A DNA stretch of 46,147 bases from assembly GCF_016798225.1 (NCBI RefSeq), contig NZ_JAEUYX010000011.1, forward strand, positions 1 to 46,147. Reading direction: 5' to 3'. Under the pieces are notes generated by a model. The model did not search any database, was not told the DNA's origin, and saw nothing but the letters and a program-made list of their open reading frames with translations. The DNA is from Anaerococcus sp. mt242. Lineage in GTDB: Bacteria; Bacillota; Clostridia; Tissierellales; Peptoniphilaceae. Made by a program: the position numbers and the translations under genes. Below are positions 45,134 through 46,147 of the stretch, in pieces; positions within the stretch are counted from its first letter, which is position 1, and every line of letters starts with the position of its first letter.

Positions 45134-45457
45134 TTATATATTTGTTAGTAATAAGTAAGCAAAAATTAAAAGAAATAAAGTTAAGACAACTATGATAATA
45201 ATATTGCTGGTTTTATTATCTTTATAATCTGCTCTTTTATATTCAATTTTATCTATTAAAAGTGTAGCTGAATAAATTATCCAGATACTAAGTAGAAAGT
45301 GCCCCTTTTCTACACTATTATTGACTGCTCCACTGCCATTCCAATGGATTAGTATGAGGTCAGGTAAATTTTTAAAATTTATTATTGCAATAACTGTTAA
45401 TAAATAAAATGCTATTTTAAGCAACCGATAAGCCTTATTAAAACTAGTTTTTTTCAT
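45134..45457 (-). CDS. Small membrane protein, DUF1648-like
   Basis: The 107-residue protein has three hydrophobic segments (about 10-28, 50-66 and 85-105). LPDLILIHWNGSGAVNNSVEKG between the first two resembles the LPxxIPxHFNxxG motif of DUF1648 domains found in SdpI-like immunity and related membrane proteins. The similarity is partial. It lies 24 bases after the Nudix gene on the same strand and may be cotranscribed. No function can be assigned. Confidence 0.65.
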   Translation of the reverse strand: MKKTSFNKAYRLLKIAFYLLTVIAIINFKNLPDLILIHWNGSGAVNNSVEKGHFLLSIWIIYSATLLIDKIEYKRADYKDNKTSNIIIIVVLTLFLLIFAYLLLTNI

Positions 45458-45481
45458 ATAATCATCTCTTATTTATTCTAA

Positions 45482-46000
45482 TTATATCTCCACATATCTA
45501 TTATCATTGCTTAATTCAAACAAAAATCTTATAAAAGATTCCTTATAGCCTACAAATTTATTGGCTTTTCTTAAAGCGAGGACTCCCTCAAGTTTCTCCC
45601 ATCTGGCATCTGCTACTTCTTCTTTTTGTAATACCAGATCATCTAAATTTATATCGGCATGCAGGATATAAAAATCATCAAATCCTAGGGGGAAATTTGC
45701 AGTTAGACTTGGTCTTATATTTGTAAAATCAATCTTTATTCCAAGTTCTTCAAATAATTCTCTTTGAGCTCCGATAGCTGATGATTCCGTCGTGGACACC
45801 GCTCCACCACAGCTTACATCCCAAAGGCCAGGCATTTTTTTATTAAAGGTACGTTGTTGGATTAAAAGTTCGCCATTGCTATTAAAAATACACACATGGA
45901 CAACCATCCTATAAAAACCCTTGGGTTGGGCTGATCCTCTTATATAAGTTTTTGTTGTTTTTTGCCTATTTTCATCATATAAATCCATTATTTCATCCAT
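45482..46000 (-). CDS. Nudix hydrolase
   Basis: The 172-residue protein has a Nudix box in canonical form (GGAVSTTESSAIGAQRELFEELGI: G-x5-E-x7-REL-x-EE-x-GI). The MVVHVCIFNSNGELLIQQRTFNKK strand precedes it. The layout resembles the isopentenyl diphosphate isomerase-like/YfcD subgroup (LWDVSCGG before the box). Nudix enzymes hydrolyse nucleoside diphosphates linked to another group; the substrate is unknown. AAGGAG precedes ATG 46000. The IS left end lies about 64 bases upstream and abuts the candidate -35 region. Confidence 0.9.
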   Translation of the reverse strand: MDEIMDLYDENRQKTTKTYIRGSAQPKGFYRMVVHVCIFNSNGELLIQQRTFNKKMPGLWDVSCGGAVSTTESSAIGAQRELFEELGIKIDFTNIRPSLTANFPLGFDDFYILHADINLDDLVLQKEEVADARWEKLEGVLALRKANKFVGYKESFIRFLFELSNDNRYVEI

Positions 46001-46067
46001 AAGCTCACACTCCTTATAAATTCATACCCCAAATTATATTTAAAGAAAAAAATCCTAGCTAATTGAA

Positions 46068-46115
46068 CTGACCCCTTAAAGTTGGACCTAATCAACTTAA
46101 GGAGGTCAGTTTTTT
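46068..46115 (+). terminator. Terminator-like hairpin at the IS end hiding the orfA ribosome binding site
   Basis: 46068-46084 pairs with 46093-46109 apart from two bulges, followed by six T (46110-46115). AAGGAGG (46099-46105), the ribosome binding site of orfA, lies in the downstream arm. It can both stop transcription entering from outside and block translation of transcripts that read through. Confidence 0.75.
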
Positions 46116-46147
46116 ATGGCAAAATATAGAACAGAATTCAAATATAA
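46116..46147 (+). CDS. IS3-family transposase OrfA, first codons (runs off window)
   Basis: ATG 46116 follows AAGGAGG and six T. Only ten full codons are visible (MAKYRTEFKY). The N-terminus fits the helix-turn-helix OrfA of IS3/IS150 elements, which binds the IS ends. Whether the element is intact cannot be seen. Confidence 0.65.
   Translation, partial: MAKYRTEFKY

Larger units (their letters stand above)
46064..46147 (+). mobile_element. Left end of an IS3-family (IS150-like) insertion sequence
   Basis: The sequence starting TGAACTGACCCC (46064-46075) has the form of IS3/IS150-type left ends. It is followed within 52 bases by an ORF that begins MAKYRTEFKY, typical of IS3 OrfA HTH proteins. 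The rest lies outside the window. The end includes a large hairpin with a T-run before the start codon. Confidence 0.75.

Overview
The window is chromosomal DNA of a low-GC Gram-positive anaerobe. It is AT-rich, has strong GGAGG ribosome binding sites and consensus sigma-A promoters, and carries typical Firmicute genes: Veg, class III fructose-1,6-bisphosphatase, an RpiR/PTS sugar operon and YtrA-type GntR/ABC cassettes. The overall style suggests the Tissierellia/Peptoniphilaceae (Anaerococcus-like). That placement is inference from gene content, not from a database comparison.

Region 1 (1-3.3 kb, minus strand) is the str operon rpsL-rpsG-fusA-tuf, with its own promoter. rpsG starts at GTG and fusA at TTG. 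Region 2 (3.3-11.2 kb) separates the str operon from rpoBC, although in most bacteria the two are contiguous. It holds an alpha-glucoside PTS operon (EIICB plus a GH4 6-phospho-alpha-glucosidase), two RpiR regulators downstream, and on the plus strand an FAD/NAD(P) protein, thiol peroxidase and a luciferase-like flavin oxidoreductase. Region 3 (11.2-18.7 kb) is rpoB-rpoC with its own promoter and an attenuator-like leader hairpin; rplKAJL is not upstream.

Region 4 (18.7-25.1 kb) carries a nitroreductase, a membrane protein with a charged tail, class III Fbp, two small membrane zinc-ribbon proteins, cyclophilin, an unknown protein and a secreted SH3b cell-wall hydrolase with a consensus WalR box. 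Region 5 (25.5-28.9 kb) is ddl-murF-pfkB; the PfkB kinase has an altered GAGD motif. Region 6 (28.9-35.1 kb) has two similarly built GntR-ABC-permease cassettes. Between them lie a 3' remnant of a second pfkB copy and a GC-rich double-hairpin element. The second cassette runs into dCMP deaminase and uridine phosphorylase.

Region 7 (35.1-46.1 kb) holds a glucose-type PTS EIICB, cardiolipin synthase divergent from a pyridoxal-kinase-like gene, a MATE exporter, a small lipoprotein, veg with tandem consensus promoters, an M18 aminopeptidase, htpG behind a CIRCE operator, small membrane and DUF1858 proteins, a Nudix hydrolase, and the left end of an IS3-family element at the window edge.

The themes are core information processing, sugar uptake by PTS, cell-envelope synthesis and remodelling (ddl, murF, hydrolase, cls, ABC cassettes) and peroxide or fold stress (tpx, nitroreductase, htpG). 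I found no CRISPR array, tRNA, rRNA or clear defence system. The most unusual signals are the split rpoBC/str cluster, the pfkB remnant with the GC-rich element, the atypical PfkB active site, and several compact promoter/operator arrangements.
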